From Parvularculaceae bacterium (GTDB lineage: Bacteria; Pseudomonadota; Alphaproteobacteria; Caulobacterales; Parvularculaceae), in NCBI GenBank assembly GCA_028284065.1, contig JANQSJ010000003.1, positions 62,001-126,000 of the forward strand: a stretch of 64,000 nt of DNA, written 5' to 3'. Each line of letters opens with the position of its first letter. The stretch's first letter is position 1. Below the pieces are notes generated by a model. That model did not search any database. It was not told the origin of the DNA and worked only from the letters and a program-made list of their open reading frames with translations. The translations under genes and the position numbers were made by a program. Of this stretch, positions 42,762 through 50,017 are shown in pieces.

Positions 42762-43835
42762 TTAAAACCCTTCCAGCACGATCTTGCCCTTCGCCGCGCC
42801 GCTTTCCAGACGACGGTGGGCGCGCGTCAGATTAGCCGCGTTGATCGCGCCGTATAACTCCGCGAGCGTCGATCGCAGGCGCCCATCGTCAATAAGCCGC
42901 GCCGCCTCATTCAGGATTTCCGCCTGACGCGCCATGTCCGACGTCTGATGAAGATGACGGGTGAACATAAACTCAAGATGCGCCGACGCGCTCTTGTCGA
43001 AGAGCGGCGCCAAATCAAACTCTTTCGGGGGAACGATGAAGCCGATCTTTCCCTGAGGCGCGACCAGTTTTACGGCGGCGGCGGCGTGTTCATTTTCGCC
43101 GTTGGTGACGAAGATATAGTCCGGGCTCGGCAGCTCCGCAGCCTCAAGCGCTGCGGCAAGCTCATCGCGGTGGTTGATAGTCGCGTGGGCCCCAAGCCCG
43201 AGAACCCAGTCGATCGTTTCCGGACGCGACGCGGTTCCAATAACCTTCAGCTTGGTGAGCGAGCGCGCAAGTTGAGTCGCGATCGAGCCAACGCCCCCCG
43301 CCGCGCCGATGATCAAGAGCGTCTCGTCCGCCCCGCCGCCCGGTCTCAGGCCGAACCGGTCGAACAACATCTCCCACGCGGTCAGCGTCGTCAGCGGCAG
43401 CGCGGCCGCCTCAGCGAAGGAAAGGCTTGCGGGTCTTTTTCCGGCAATCCGTTCGTCCACCAACTGAAATTCCGCGTTCGAGCCCGGCCGCTCGATAGCG
43501 CCCGCATAATAGACGTCATCGCCGACGCTGAAGGATTCTACGCGATCCCCCACGGACTCCACGACGCCGGCTGCGTCCCAGCCTAGAATGCCCGAGCCGC
43601 CCGTCGCGATATCATACTTGCCCTGGCGCGATTTGTAGTCGATCGGATTGACCGCGACCGCCTTCACCCTGACAAGCAGGTCGCGTCCCGACGCGACTGG
43701 GCGCGGGCGGATCACATCCGCTAGCGCATCGGGCGCATCTATCGGTCCCGGCGCCGGAAAGCAGATCGCCTTCATGTCGCCAGAGAACGGGTCTTGTTCA
43801 GCGGTTTCGGCCTCCGCCGTCTTTTGGTAGGTCAT
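42762..43835 (-). CDS. zinc-type alcohol dehydrogenase / quinone oxidoreductase family protein
   Basis: 357 residues; CAGGAGGC seven bases before the ATG supports the start. The protein has AVAVNPIDYKSRQG, GWDAAGVVESVG, AAALPLTTLTAWEML and the NAD(P)H motif IIGAAGGVGSIATQLA, as in zeta-crystallin-like medium-chain dehydrogenases that lack catalytic zinc. It likely reduces quinones or alpha,beta-unsaturated carbonyls with NADPH. It diverges from an HxlR regulator, a common pair in which the regulator senses electrophiles and induces the reductase. Confidence 0.87.
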   Translation of the reverse strand: MTYQKTAEAETAEQDPFSGDMKAICFPAPGPIDAPDALADVIRPRPVASGRDLLVRVKAVAVNPIDYKSRQGKYDIATGGSGILGWDAAGVVESVGDRVESFSVGDDVYYAGAIERPGSNAEFQLVDERIAGKRPASLSFAEAAALPLTTLTAWEMLFDRFGLRPGGGADETLLIIGAAGGVGSIATQLARSLTKLKVIGTASRPETIDWVLGLGAHATINHRDELAAALEAAELPSPDYIFVTNGENEHAAAAVKLVAPQGKIGFIVPPKEFDLAPLFDKSASAHLEFMFTRHLHQTSDMARQAEILNEAARLIDDGRLRSTLAELYGAINAANLTRAHRRLESGAAKGKIVLEGF

Positions 43836-44146
43836 GGAACGCCTCCTGTTTCAACTTTTGGACATGGCGGTCAAATGAGGCGCGTCCACGCATTCGCAAG
43901 AACGCACACAATGGGCGCTAAGTGACAGGCGTGTCCCTTGGAGTCCGTACGAGAATGCCGGAAAAGTCTCCCGCGACCGGACGATCAGACGTGAGCCAGC
44001 CAATGCAATGGCCGGTTCGGGCTCTAATTCTTATCGACTAAGAGCCTTGACCACTTCGCCGCGGGGAAACCAACGTCTGACTATCTGTCGCTCAATGGGT
44101 GGCGGACCTGGTCAAACAAGCTCTTACACATGGGAGGTCAGACCCG
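43836..44146. other. divergent intergenic region of oxidoreductase and HxlR genes
   Basis: The region holds no convincing gene. Apart from the dyad at 43920-43939 and Shine-Dalgarno sequences for both flanking genes, I see no clear promoter hexamers or further repeats. Confidence 0.5.
43920..43939. promoter_or_regulatory. candidate HxlR operator (20-bp dyad)
   Basis: AAGTGACA-GGCG-TGTCCCTT is an inverted repeat matching at seven of eight positions per arm with a 4-bp spacer. It lies 85 bp upstream of the oxidoreductase start in the divergent region. HxlR-family dimers bind such dyads; binding is inferred. Confidence 0.5.
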
Positions 44147-44524
44147 ATGCGGCATGCGGACTATAGAGTTTCTCCCGCTTGTCCTGTTGAAGCGGCGATT
44201 GAAACGCTGGAAGGAAAATGGAAGGGCTCCATACTCTTTCACCTCCAGTATGGCCCGAGGCGGTTTAACACCCTTATGAATGACGTCGACGGAATCTCCG
44301 GCCGCGCGCTGACGCGCGCCTTGCGCGACCTGGAGGCGAAGGGTCTGATTACGCGCACCGTTGAGGAAGGGGCGCCGCCGCCTGTCGTATACGCGCTATC
44401 GGAAGCTGGCGAAACGCTGCGCCCGGTTATCACCGCGCTTGCAAACTGGGGCGAAGGATACCTGGCGGACCGGGGCGTCGCTTGCGCGACAGCGGAGTTT
44501 CCATGCGACGGCGAAGAGGTTTAG
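44147..44524 (+). CDS. HxlR family transcriptional regulator
   Basis: 125 residues from the ATG at 44147 (GGGAGG about 10 bases upstream); a GTG at 44099 is in frame but has no site. Winged-helix motifs: SPACPVEAAIETLEGKWKGS, YGPRRFNTLMNDVDGISGRA, LTRALRDLEAKGLITR and PVVYALSEAGETL, all typical of HxlR. The Cys in ACPVE is the conserved redox-reactive residue of thiol-sensing members such as YodB and QorR. It probably controls the divergent oxidoreductase. Its stop overlaps that of the convergent DUF4174 gene. Confidence 0.9.
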   Translation: MRHADYRVSPACPVEAAIETLEGKWKGSILFHLQYGPRRFNTLMNDVDGISGRALTRALRDLEAKGLITRTVEEGAPPPVVYALSEAGETLRPVITALANWGEGYLADRGVACATAEFPCDGEEV

Positions 44525-45111
44525 TCGCGGCGCATCTCCCGCTGGCGCATCTCCCGCTGGCGCATCTCCCGCTGGCGCATCTCCCGCTGGCGCATCTCCC
44601 GCTGGCGCATCGGCATGGCGTCAATGATCTCGAACAGGTTTGATGCGTTTACCGGCTTCGTCCACCGCGCTTTCTCGGCCCCGTCCTTGCCGATTAGCAC
44701 GGCGAGATAGTCCGGCGCGCGCAGGCCCTTGCCGCGTCCACCCTCGAACGGCGTGTCCGTGAGATCGACAATGCGCGCCCAGGCCGGACGCTCACCAGAT
44801 GGCGCGACGCTGAACCCGTGGACGCGGCCGAACATCCGAACGACTATAAGGTCGCGCTCAACGAGCGCGACTTCGTCAAGAGCGTCGATCTGCGCGCGCA
44901 TCGCGTCCGACTCCTCGGCCCAGATAATCAGAAGACGATATTTCCACCGAAATACGTCGAGCGGCGCGCCTTCGCGCGTATCCAGAAGGCGCGGCCGCGG
45001 ATCATCGGCATCTTGCACGAGCGGCTGTCGCGGAGGGGATAGCGCGCGCTGGCCGCCGTCGCTCGCCATCACTGCGCCAACGGCGAACGCCGCCGCGGCG
45101 AAGCCGATCAC
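44521..45111 (-). CDS. DUF4174 domain protein with C-terminal pentapeptide repeats
   Basis: 196 residues from a GTG overlapping the upstream stop (GTGA). A signal-like N-terminus is followed by the DUF4174 domain: APLDVFRWKYRLLIIWA, then GLRAPDYLAVLIGKDGAEKA and FEIIDAMPMR. These proteins look thioredoxin-like but here lack a CxxC motif. The normal family C-terminus (MPMRQREM) has expanded into five exact MRQRE units ending MRRD, encoded by a 15-bp tandem repeat. It is downstream of and coupled to an SMP-30-like propeller gene. Function unknown; exported or periplasmic location is likely. Confidence 0.8.
   Translation of the reverse strand: MIGFAAAAFAVGAVMASDGGQRALSPPRQPLVQDADDPRPRLLDTREGAPLDVFRWKYRLLIIWAEESDAMRAQIDALDEVALVERDLIVVRMFGRVHGFSVAPSGERPAWARIVDLTDTPFEGGRGKGLRAPDYLAVLIGKDGAEKARWTKPVNASNLFEIIDAMPMRQREMRQREMRQREMRQREMRQREMRRD
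44536..44610. repeat. 15-bp tandem repeat, five copies, in DUF4174 gene
   Basis: CTCCCGCTGGCGCAT is repeated five times without a mismatch, plus a degenerate sixth copy at 44524-44535. Read on the minus strand it encodes MRQRE units. The period is a multiple of three, so copy-number change alters length without frameshift. Confidence 0.95.
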
Positions 45112-46217
45112 GGGAACGGCAGGCGCGCGAGATCATGCGCTTCAAGGCTCGTCACATAAAGATAGCCGTCGCCGGGCGCGATCGCCCCCGTCGTCACCGG
45201 ATAGCCGCCGGCGGGGTCCTGCCACGTGCGAACAACCCGGCCATCGTCCGTAAACTGCATGACGAACCCGTAGCGGACAGGCGCAGGCTGAAGAAACTTC
45301 GGCAAGCGCGAGACAATTTTTCGGGCGAACGGATTGCCGGCGAGATTGTCGACGACCGGCAGGCGCGGGCCGGCAAGGCCCAGAAAGAAGGTCGGCGTCC
45401 CGTCGGCGAGGTCGGGCCCGCGATTGATGTTGTCGGGAAAGCCGGGAAGACCGGCGATGACTTCCTCCGCCTCCCCCTTCCGCGGTCCGTCCACGAACAC
45501 GCGCAGGACGCGGTATTCGCCGGTTTCATTCATCAGCACGGACATGCCGTCGGGCGCGATCGCGACGCCGTTCGAAAAGCTGAACCCCTCGGCGACGACG
45601 CTTGTCGTCTTACTGCGCGGATCATAAGCGAGCAGCCGGCCGGTGCGCCCATGCTCGATGATCTCAAGAACGCTTGCGTCCAGCGTCGACCCCACGGCCT
45701 CTGCGCCGAACTTCGTCGACGCGTCGGAGAAGTAGATGACCCCGTCCGGACCGAAATCGAGATCGTCCGCATAGACGATCGGCGCGCCGTCCACCGCATC
45801 GGTCAGCGTCGTCACCGTTCCGTCGGGCGCGATGGAGAGGAGGCCGCGATAGGCGTCCGCGACGATGAGATTTCCGCCGGCGTCGAACTCTACCCCAAGC
45901 GGAACGCCGCCGGTCTTGGCGAAAACGGTAATCTCCTTCGTCTGCGGATTGATCTTGAGGATCTCGCCGTCCTGCGACGACGCATAAAGGAAGAGCGTCC
46001 CGTTCTCCGCCTTTGCGGCGGCGTCTTCCGGCCCGTGCGGCCCGCCGAGCGGGATCAGCTCCGCCGACGCCAGCGCGTCGTTCGCCTCGAAGTCGCCCTC
46101 ATAGCCGCGGCTCGGGCTAGGCGTCCAGACGACCGGGTCGACCGGCGTCGGCGCGGCGAGGAGATAAAGGAGCCCCAGCGCGACCAGCGCGGCGACTGCG
46201 ATCAGGAGATTTTTCAT
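45108..46217 (-). CDS. SMP-30/strictosidine synthase-like beta-propeller protein
   Basis: 369 residues. One N-terminal hydrophobic helix (LLIAVAALVALGLLYLLA) anchors or exports the protein. The propeller shows GGPHGPEDAAAK, FDAGGNLIVADAYRGLLSI, YADDLDFGPDGVIYFSDAST, FSNGVAIAPDGMSVLMNET and PGFPDNINRGPD, as in strictosidine-synthase-like/APMAP and SMP-30 gluconolactonase proteins. Lactonase or esterase activity is possible; substrate unknown. It is coupled (GTGA) with the DUF4174 gene downstream. Confidence 0.83.
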   Translation of the reverse strand: MKNLLIAVAALVALGLLYLLAAPTPVDPVVWTPSPSRGYEGDFEANDALASAELIPLGGPHGPEDAAAKAENGTLFLYASSQDGEILKINPQTKEITVFAKTGGVPLGVEFDAGGNLIVADAYRGLLSIAPDGTVTTLTDAVDGAPIVYADDLDFGPDGVIYFSDASTKFGAEAVGSTLDASVLEIIEHGRTGRLLAYDPRSKTTSVVAEGFSFSNGVAIAPDGMSVLMNETGEYRVLRVFVDGPRKGEAEEVIAGLPGFPDNINRGPDLADGTPTFFLGLAGPRLPVVDNLAGNPFARKIVSRLPKFLQPAPVRYGFVMQFTDDGRVVRTWQDPAGGYPVTTGAIAPGDGYLYVTSLEAHDLARLPFP

Positions 46218-46269
46218 TCTTGCCCTTCCCTTCGCCGCTAAGACCGCCGCACCCGCGGGCTGGCGCCCC

Positions 46270-47427
46270 TCAAATCGACCGGGCGATGAGGAGCTTCATG
46301 ATCTCGTTGGTGCCGCCATAGATACGCTGCACGCGGGCGTCCGTATACATCCGGCTGATTGGGTACTCGTCCATATAGCCATAGCCGCCGAAAAGCTGCA
46401 CGCACTCGTCGATGATCTCGTTCTCAAGGTCCGAGAGGAGCATCTTCGACATGGACGCGGTCGATGCGTCGAGCCGGCCGTGGATCAACTGCTCCGTACA
46501 ATAATCGACGAAGGTGCGCGCCATGGTCGCCTTCGCCTTGCATTCGGCTAGGACGAATTGCGTGTTCTGGAAATTGAAGATCGGCCGGCCGAAGGCGTGC
46601 CGCTCCTTCACATACTCAATCGTCAGTTCAAGCGCGCGTTCGATTGACGCCATGCCCTGCACGCCGATCTGGTGGCGCTCCTGGGGCAGTTGCTCCATCA
46701 ACTGGAAGAAGCCCTGGCCTTCGTCCGTCCCGAGAAGGCTCTCGGTCGGGACCTTGACGTCGGTGAAGAAGAGCTCCGAGGTGTCCTGCGCCTTGTTGCC
46801 CATTTTCTTCAGATTGCGGCCGCGCTCGAACCCGTCGACCTCGTCGGTTTCGACGACCATCAGCGAGACGCCCTTCGCGCCTTCGCCCGGGTCGGTCTTG
46901 GCGACGACGATGATGAGGTTCGCCGTCTGGCCATTGGTGATGAATGTTTTCTGGCCATTGATGACGTACTGGTTGCCTTCCTTGATCGCCGTCGTCCGGA
47001 CAGACTGAAGGTCGGAGCCGGTGCCAGGCTCAGTCATGGCGATGGCGCCGATGAGCTCGCCCGTCGCCATGCGTGGCAGCCATCGTTTTTTCTGTTCTTC
47101 CGTCCCGTAGGCCTCGATATAGGGCGCGACGATGCAGTTATGGAGCGCTGCGCCGAACCCTTCGATCCCGGCGGCGATCTGTTGTTCGATGAAAATCTGT
47201 TCGTGGGCGAATGTTCCGCCCGCGCCGCCATATTCCTCCGGCATGGACATGCACAAAAGGCCCGCCTCGCCCGCCTTTTCCCAGGCCCAGCGTTCGACGC
47301 AGCCCGCGTCGCGCCACTTCTCCACATGGGGCGCCAGCTCGCGGGTGAAGAATTTCGCCGCCTCCTCCTCAAAAAGGACGATCTCGTCGGTCTTCCAAGG
47401 CGGATTTTCCACTTGCAGGGCGCCCAT
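46270..47427 (-). CDS. acyl-CoA dehydrogenase
   Basis: 385 residues. Family motifs are AMTEPGTGSDLQSVRTTA, GNQYVINGQKTFITNG, RHAFGRPIFNFQNTQFVLAE, FGGYGYMDEYPISRMYTDAR and YGGTNEIMKLLIARSI with the expected catalytic Glu. It is a second acyl-CoA dehydrogenase in the window, similar in length and layout to that at 17720-18859 but in a different context, 52 bp upstream of the SMP-30-like gene. It probably acts on medium or long acyl-CoA and transfers electrons to ETF. Confidence 0.92.
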   Translation of the reverse strand: MGALQVENPPWKTDEIVLFEEEAAKFFTRELAPHVEKWRDAGCVERWAWEKAGEAGLLCMSMPEEYGGAGGTFAHEQIFIEQQIAAGIEGFGAALHNCIVAPYIEAYGTEEQKKRWLPRMATGELIGAIAMTEPGTGSDLQSVRTTAIKEGNQYVINGQKTFITNGQTANLIIVVAKTDPGEGAKGVSLMVVETDEVDGFERGRNLKKMGNKAQDTSELFFTDVKVPTESLLGTDEGQGFFQLMEQLPQERHQIGVQGMASIERALELTIEYVKERHAFGRPIFNFQNTQFVLAECKAKATMARTFVDYCTEQLIHGRLDASTASMSKMLLSDLENEIIDECVQLFGGYGYMDEYPISRMYTDARVQRIYGGTNEIMKLLIARSI

Positions 47428-47742
47428 GGCCGTCTCCTTAAATCAGTCGAGTCATGCTGTTTTTAGGACATTGGCCCGAAAGCGTTGGCGCGATCAAGGC
47501 GCTCGCGCTGCGCTGGCGCGAGAGGGGCGCAAACTCTCGACGCGCCAGGAAAAAAAGCTATCGCGGGGGAGAATGGGCGACGCCGACGGAATACTTGGAA
47601 CCAACGCGCGATACGCTCACGCCGACGCCGCGCCGTGCGGATAACCCGAAACTGTGTCGGTTTTTCGACGCAGGCGGAGAGGTTTCATGACAAACCGACG
47701 CCGGCAGGAGCTACCTCAATCGTCGGTTGACGTTCTCCGACG
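47428..47742. other. intergenic region with one inverted repeat
   Basis: No credible gene. The 8-bp inverted repeat AACCGACG / CGTCGGTT (47693-47700 and 47721-47728, 20-nt loop) lies just past the stop of the small membrane protein gene. It has no T run, so a terminator role is doubtful. Confidence 0.45.
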
Positions 47743-47916
47743 TCACATGCCTCGAATGAGGATGGGAAGATAAGTGGCCGCGACCATGCCGCCGAACACC
47801 AGGAAGGTCACAACCATGAGCGCCCTTGCCGCATCGCCTGCGCCAAGCTGACGCAAAATCCCGATCACCACCGCGAGAAAAGCGCCAAAACTCAACAATC
47901 CAATCGCCATACCCAT
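47743..47916 (-). CDS. small two-TM membrane protein
   Basis: About 57 residues from an ATG at 47916 (GGAG about ten bases upstream); the frame can be extended to 47964, but the extra residues are basic and unlike a protein start. It has two hydrophobic helices (MAIGLLSFGAFLAVVIGIL and ARALMVVTFLVFGGMVAA) separated by a short polar turn, and ends PILIRGM. I do not recognise a family. Clean helix composition makes it a plausible small inner membrane protein. Confidence 0.5.
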   Translation of the reverse strand: MGMAIGLLSFGAFLAVVIGILRQLGAGDAARALMVVTFLVFGGMVAATYLPILIRGM

Positions 47917-48278
47917 TCGCAACGCGCTCCGTCCCGCCGAACGCGAACCTGCTACGCAACGCAACCGACGCGCATGCCCGACGGCAAATAGCCCAAATCA
48001 GACAAAAGGGCCGATTTTTCGTCGGCCCTACACACCGCAATGCATAGGCGCAAACAGCGTCCGCAATGCAATCACATGCGGCGCGGGGACCCCGTTCCCC
48101 CCGGGCGTCGAATTCGGCGCTCAAGAAACCATATGACTGTAGAAACCATATGACGTGTACGCCGATGGCCGGCATTGCGCCGGCCCACGCAAGACAGCGG
48201 CCCCACACCGCACCCTCAATGCCGTTTTGTACCCGCGCGCCGACTAGTCATCAAGCGGAAATCCACAGTCCGGACGGA
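47917..48278. other. gene-free region with a direct repeat
   Basis: No credible gene. It contains the 14-bp direct repeat at 48124-48154. No strong promoter or terminator was recognised. Confidence 0.45.
48124..48154. repeat. 14-bp direct repeat
   Basis: AGAAACCATATGAC occurs twice with a 3-bp spacer (48124-48137, 48141-48154), a 17-bp period. Each copy contains the palindrome CATATG. Role unknown. Confidence 0.7.
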
Positions 48279-49136
48279 TTACCCGCGGCGCAGCCGCCGG
48301 ATCAGGCTGGAGGTGTCATTGCGGCCGCCGCCCATGGCCTGAACGTCCGCATAGAACTGATCGACCAGCGATGTCACCGGCAGGGAGGCCCCCAGCTCGC
48401 GCGCCTCCTGAAGCGCAATGCGCAAGTCCTTACGCATCCAGTCCACCGCGAATCCGAAGTCAAACTCGCCCGCCGCCATCGTGCGCGCGCGATTGTCCAT
48501 TTGCCAGGATTGAGCCGCGCCGCCGGAGATCGCCTCCAGCAAGCGCTCAATGTCGAGGTCGGCGGCTTTGGCGAAGGCGACCCCCTCGGAAAGCCCCTGA
48601 AGCAGCCCGGCGATGCAGATCTGATTGACCGCCTTCGCAAGTTGGCCATGGCCCGGCGGCCCGATATGGACAAACCGCGCCGAGAATGCCGACGTAGCCG
48701 CGCGCGCGATCTCGACGGCCTCCGCCTCGCCGCCGCACATGACCGACAGCTTGCCATTCACCGCGCCGGCCTCGCCGCCCGAAACCGGGGCATCGACAAA
48801 GGCCGCGCCGCGGGCCTTCAGCCGCTCATTCAGACGGCGCGCAAGGCCGGGCGAGGCCGTCGTGTGATCGACGACGACGGCTCCCTCCTGAAGCGCCGCC
48901 TCGAATGCGGCGACCACCGCCTCCACGTCCGGATCGTCGCCAAGGCACATCAGCGCCACATCGCGGCCCGCGACCGCCTCGGCGGGCGTCGCAGCGACAG
49001 CGCCGCGATGGCGGGCGACCCATTCGTCGGCGCGCGCGCGAGTGCGGTTGCAAACGACGAGGTCATGTCCCGCCGCCGCAAGATGGCCAGCCATCGGAAA
49101 TCCCATGACGCCAAGCCCAAGAAAGGCGAGCTTCAT
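48279..49136 (-). CDS. NAD(P)-dependent beta-hydroxyacid dehydrogenase (HIBADH family)
   Basis: 285 residues. The N-terminus MKLAFLGLGVMGFPMAGHLA gives the dinucleotide fold GxGxxG, followed by FVDAPVSGGEAGAVNGKL (substrate-binding loop) and GQLAKAVNQICIAGLLQGL with the catalytic Lys. These are signatures of 3-hydroxyisobutyrate and tartronate semialdehyde dehydrogenases. It oxidises a beta-hydroxy acid with NAD(P). It follows a flavin reductase gene by 12 bp on the same strand, and with the acyl-CoA dehydrogenase nearby might serve valine or hydroxyacid catabolism; this is inference. Confidence 0.9.
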   Translation of the reverse strand: MKLAFLGLGVMGFPMAGHLAAAGHDLVVCNRTRARADEWVARHRGAVAATPAEAVAGRDVALMCLGDDPDVEAVVAAFEAALQEGAVVVDHTTASPGLARRLNERLKARGAAFVDAPVSGGEAGAVNGKLSVMCGGEAEAVEIARAATSAFSARFVHIGPPGHGQLAKAVNQICIAGLLQGLSEGVAFAKAADLDIERLLEAISGGAAQSWQMDNRARTMAAGEFDFGFAVDWMRKDLRIALQEARELGASLPVTSLVDQFYADVQAMGGGRNDTSSLIRRLRRG

Positions 49137-49148
49137 GTCCGCCGCCCC

Positions 49149-49655
49149 CTAGTCGAGCACTTGCGGCGGGGCGTCGGGCCCAGTCGCATAACCGCTTGCG
49201 AAATAGAGGAGCGGCGCCCCGTCAAAGGCGTCGAATTTCAGCACGCGGCCCACCATTATAACGTGGTCGCCGGCGGCGTGGCGCGCCTCGACCGCGCAGT
49301 CGAACCCGGCCAGGCGGTCCTTCAGGAGCGGCGCCCCCGTCCGCCAGGCTTCGACTTCGGCTGGCGACAGGGGCTCCGCGCCGCGCATGGCGAACCGCGC
49401 GGACGTTTCCTCCTGGCCAGCGCGCAGAACGCTGATCGCGTAGTTGTCCGCCGCCATGAACGCGTCGAATGCGCCGGACGTGCGCTGCAGGCTCCACAGA
49501 ACGAGCGGAGGCTCCAGCGATACGGACGTAAAGGAGTTGACGGTCAGCGCCGCCGAGACCCCGCCCGGCGCCGCACACGTCGCAATCGTCACCCCCGTGG
49601 CGTAGCGCGAAAAGGCGTTCTTGAGCCGGCGATGCGGATCAGCCCCATCGGACAT
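49149..49655 (-). CDS. flavin reductase domain protein
   Basis: 168 residues from the ATG at 49655, with GGGGAGCGG upstream; the frame extends to 49739 but without a ribosome binding site. The pattern LKNAFSRYATGVTIATC, AALTVNSFTSVSLEPPLVL and HAAGDHVIMVGRVLKFD matches the FMN-binding split-barrel flavin reductases that supply FMNH2 to two-component monooxygenases. No partner monooxygenase is adjacent. It is 12 bp upstream of the HIBADH-like gene and probably shares its transcript. Confidence 0.85.
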   Translation of the reverse strand: MSDGADPHRRLKNAFSRYATGVTIATCAAPGGVSAALTVNSFTSVSLEPPLVLWSLQRTSGAFDAFMAADNYAISVLRAGQEETSARFAMRGAEPLSPAEVEAWRTGAPLLKDRLAGFDCAVEARHAAGDHVIMVGRVLKFDAFDGAPLLYFASGYATGPDAPPQVLD

Positions 49656-50017
49656 GCGATCCGCTCCCCGCCCCCGCCCAGTCCGCTGGCCGACATGAAA
49701 TTTGCTTGAAAAACATAAGGCTTGTGCCGGTAGCACCAATCGAGCGAAATAAAAAGAAAAGGCGCGCCGTCGGCCCCGCGACCGTTTCGACCGCGACGAT
49801 GGGCTAACCGCGAAGATGGGCTAATCGCGAAGATGGGCGAACTGAGGCGATGGGCGACCGCTGTGGCGGGCGGCCGCGCCGTTGGAAGCAGGCCCGACGC
49901 CGCCAGAAGGACATCCTGCGTCGCCGAAATGAAATATTGTCGCCTGGACCGGTTTTACCCGACCCATTGCCGCCGGGACCATTCCCGCCTGGACCGATTG
50001 CATCTGGATCCCGCCCC
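49656..50017. other. gene-free region with tandem repeats
   Basis: It lies between the divergent flavin reductase and SLC13 genes. It contains three 17-bp repeats (49791-49841) and, at about 49945-50010, a degenerate repeat of CGCCTGGACC-like words. Open frames through it encode only low-complexity Pro/Gly or Arg sequence, so I do not call a gene. Confidence 0.5.
49791..49841. repeat. three tandem 17-bp repeats
   Basis: The unit CCGCGAAGATGGGCTAA occurs three times end to end with one or two differences in copies 1 and 3, and a further partial copy follows. It is upstream of the SLC13 gene. Confidence 0.8.

Noticed and set aside
47454-47690. Plus-strand open frame of 78 codons
   Set aside because: It has no ribosome binding site and a basic, low-complexity translation; I treat the region as non-coding.
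48066-49709. Plus-strand open frame of 547 codons
   Set aside because: It is antisense to the HIBADH and flavin reductase genes, both recognised; composition is that of a high-GC shadow frame.
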